Shown: one piece after another, positions 32,782-33,822 of the stretch
Layout: every line of letters begins with the position of its first letter
Numbering within the stretch: the stretch's first letter is position 1
Assembly (NCBI RefSeq): GCF_021555155.1
Contig: NZ_JAKGBU010000020.1
Location: 29,151 to 62,972 of the forward strand
From: Rhizobium alarense
GTDB lineage: Bacteria > Pseudomonadota > Alphaproteobacteria > Rhizobiales > Rhizobiaceae
Direction of reading: 5' to 3'
DNA length: 33,822 bases
Program-made: the position numbers and the translations under genes
Notes under the pieces: generated by a model
Told to the model about the DNA's origin: nothing
Seen by the model: the letters and a program-made list of their open reading frames with translations, nothing else
Database searches by the model: none

Positions 32782-33555
32782 ATGTCCGTCGGCGACCTTC
32801 TGCTCGGTGAGCGCCAGACCCTGATCCGTGACAGGCTCGCCCGCGAGGGGCGGGTGATCGCCGCGGATCTTGCGGGCGAACTCGGCGTCTCGGAGGACAC
32901 GATCCGCCGCGATCTTCGGGAACTCGCCGCCGCCGGCCTCTGCCGCCGCGTCTATGGCGGTGCGCTTCCCGCCTCGCCCGCCGCCGGCAGCATGGCGGAG
33001 CGCCTTGCCCTCGACCCCGAGCGCAAGGACGCGCTGGCCCGGGCGGCGGTTGCGTTGCTCCCCGAGGGCAGCACGGTCTTCCTCGATGCCGGCAGCACCA
33101 ATCTCGCCATCGCCCGCGCCATTCCGGCCGACCGCCGCCTGACCGTCGCGACCAACGCGCCCGCCATCGCGGCCGTGCTCCTCGAAAAGCCCGCCGTCTC
33201 CGTCATCCAGATCGGCGGCCAGATCGACCGCGACGTCGGCGGCGCGATCGGCGGCAAGGCGCTGCGCGACGTCGAGGCGCTGCGCCCGGATATCTGCGTG
33301 CTCGGCGTCTGCGGCGTCGACCGCGCCGCCGGCGTCACGGCCTACGGTTTCGAGGATGCCGAGTTCAAGCGCTTCGTCGCCTCGCTGAGCGCCGGCGTGC
33401 TCGTCGCCGTGACCAACGACAAGCTTTCGACCGCCGCCCCCTATGCCGTCCTCCCCCTCGGCCGCCTCAGCCATGCGGTCTTCGAGGCGGATGCCGACGA
33501 AACCGAACTGGCGGCCTTCGCGGCCGCGGGAATCAACACGACCCGCGCCGGCTGA
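32782..33555 (+). CDS. DeoR family transcriptional regulator
   Basis: A 257-residue DeoR/GlpR-type repressor. The N-terminal winged helix (7-62) has the family pattern in ERQTLIRDRLAREGRV, the recognition part VSEDTIRRDLRELAAAGL (37-54) and RVYGGAL. The C-terminal DeoRC sensor (about 80-240) has FLDAGSTNLAIARAI for phosphosugar binding, followed by NAPAIAAVL and IGGQIDRDVGGAIGG. Such regulators usually sense a phosphorylated sugar and control the uptake genes beside them. Phased repeats lie just upstream (separate entry). The MFS gene begins 54 nt downstream, so the target is probably itself and that transporter. GGAG lies 6 nt before the ATG. Confidence 0.93.
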   Translation: MSVGDLLLGERQTLIRDRLAREGRVIAADLAGELGVSEDTIRRDLRELAAAGLCRRVYGGALPASPAAGSMAERLALDPERKDALARAAVALLPEGSTVFLDAGSTNLAIARAIPADRRLTVATNAPAIAAVLLEKPAVSVIQIGGQIDRDVGGAIGGKALRDVEALRPDICVLGVCGVDRAAGVTAYGFEDAEFKRFVASLSAGVLVAVTNDKLSTAAPYAVLPLGRLSHAVFEADADETELAAFAAAGINTTRAG

Positions 33556-33609
33556 CCCGATCACGACACAGCCGAACGCAGACCCGGCAAGGCTTTGGAA
33601 ACATCCCGC

Positions 33610-33822
33610 ATGACGATCCAGGACCAGACGACCCCCCTCACGCCGGCCCGCTCCGGCTACTTTACCTGGACGCGCCTCGCCGTCTCCGGGCTCTTCCTGC
33701 TGAACGGCACCTATATGGGCGCCTGGGCGCCGAAGATCCCGGAATTCGCCGACCGTCTCGGCCTCGGCGAATCCGCCCTCGGGCTGATGATCGTCTGCTT
33801 CGGCCTCGGCTCGCTCCTCATC
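33610..33822 (+). CDS. MFS transporter, N-terminal part (cut by window edge)
   Basis: The first 71 codons of a major facilitator; the rest is beyond the right edge. After a short Thr/Pro-rich tail, two helices are visible (about 23-36 and 54-71), with the loop MGAWAPKIPEFADRLGLGESALG between (35-57). This loop resembles the YbjJ-type MFS group (W-A-x-x-I-P-x-x-x-D-R-L-G-L). The ATG at 33610 is preceded by TTGGAAA. It is 54 nt after the deoR stop on the same strand, probably in one operon. Substrate unknown; a sugar or sugar-like compound would fit a DeoR neighbour. Confidence 0.8.
   Translation, partial: MTIQDQTTPLTPARSGYFTWTRLAVSGLFLLNGTYMGAWAPKIPEFADRLGLGESALGLMIVCFGLGSLLI

Noticed and set aside
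1-33822. CRISPR arrays, tRNA or rRNA genes, insertion sequences or prophage
   Set aside because: I saw no regularly spaced direct repeats, cloverleaf sequences, transposase motifs or phage structural genes.
1-33822. A clearly novel multi-gene defence or biosynthetic system
   Set aside because: Apart from one standard ParDE pair, the genes are recognisable core or transport functions; unusual points are regulatory and are listed separately.

Overview
This 33.8 kb window reads as a piece of an alphaproteobacterial chromosome of the Rhizobiales (Hyphomicrobiales), probably Rhizobiaceae. The evidence is the very high GC content, the end of a HemX-like gene followed by hemY, an IalB-family secreted protein, a DUF475/TerC membrane protein, GANTC and TTAA-N7-TTAA cell-cycle motifs, and the overall gene set. 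The genus cannot be fixed from sequence alone. I see no tRNA, rRNA, IS element, prophage or CRISPR array. Coding is dense, and many neighbours overlap by 4 nt (ATGA or GTGA).

Layout. 1-3.7 kb (+): the tail of a HemX-like gene, hemY, a TerB-domain protein, a class I glutamine amidotransferase, YggT and DUF167 (YggU). 3.7-5.5 kb: ppa (-), a secreted four-cysteine protein of unknown function (+) and a GNAT acetyltransferase (-). The upstream region of the GNAT gene carries a tight cluster of GANTC sites plus a CtrA-type box. 5.7-11.4 kb: typA/bipA (-), an M3 oligopeptidase (-), a DUF475 TerC-like membrane protein (+) and a 54-residue small protein (-). 11.8-18.2 kb: a tripartite tricarboxylate transporter operon tctCBA (-), an orphan periplasmic solute-binding protein (-) and a divergent TctD/TctE-type two-component system (+). 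18.2-20.8 kb: a LysE exporter (-), then a MarR regulator translationally coupled to a Bcr/CflA drug-efflux pump (+). 20.8-24.7 kb: argG (-), a ParDE toxin-antitoxin pair (-), a second LysE exporter (+) and rlmN (-). 24.9-28.3 kb: IalB-family protein, DUF1232 protein and pterin carbinolamine dehydratase (-), low-molecular-weight phosphatase (+), thpR and tesA (-). 28.4-33.8 kb (+): a YbbA/YbbP-type ABC exporter, a Bax inhibitor-1 family protein, a DeoR regulator and the start of an MFS transporter cut by the window edge.

How the genes fit together. The most coherent unit is the 11.8-18.2 kb module. The TctDE kinase/regulator pair probably senses an organic (tri)carboxylate and switches on tctCBA. 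An 8-bp direct repeat with 11-bp period upstream of tctC looks like an OmpR-class regulator site. The solute-binding protein between them has no ABC permease or ATPase nearby and may be a periplasmic co-sensor. MarR-MFS and DeoR-MFS are two smaller regulator-transporter units, each with candidate operators in the sequence.

I do not see an unmistakably new system. The best leads are the TctDE/orphan binding-protein arrangement, the GANTC/CtrA cluster before the GNAT gene, the helically phased repeats before deoR, and the uncharacterised small and secreted proteins. Most of the remainder is ordinary core genome.
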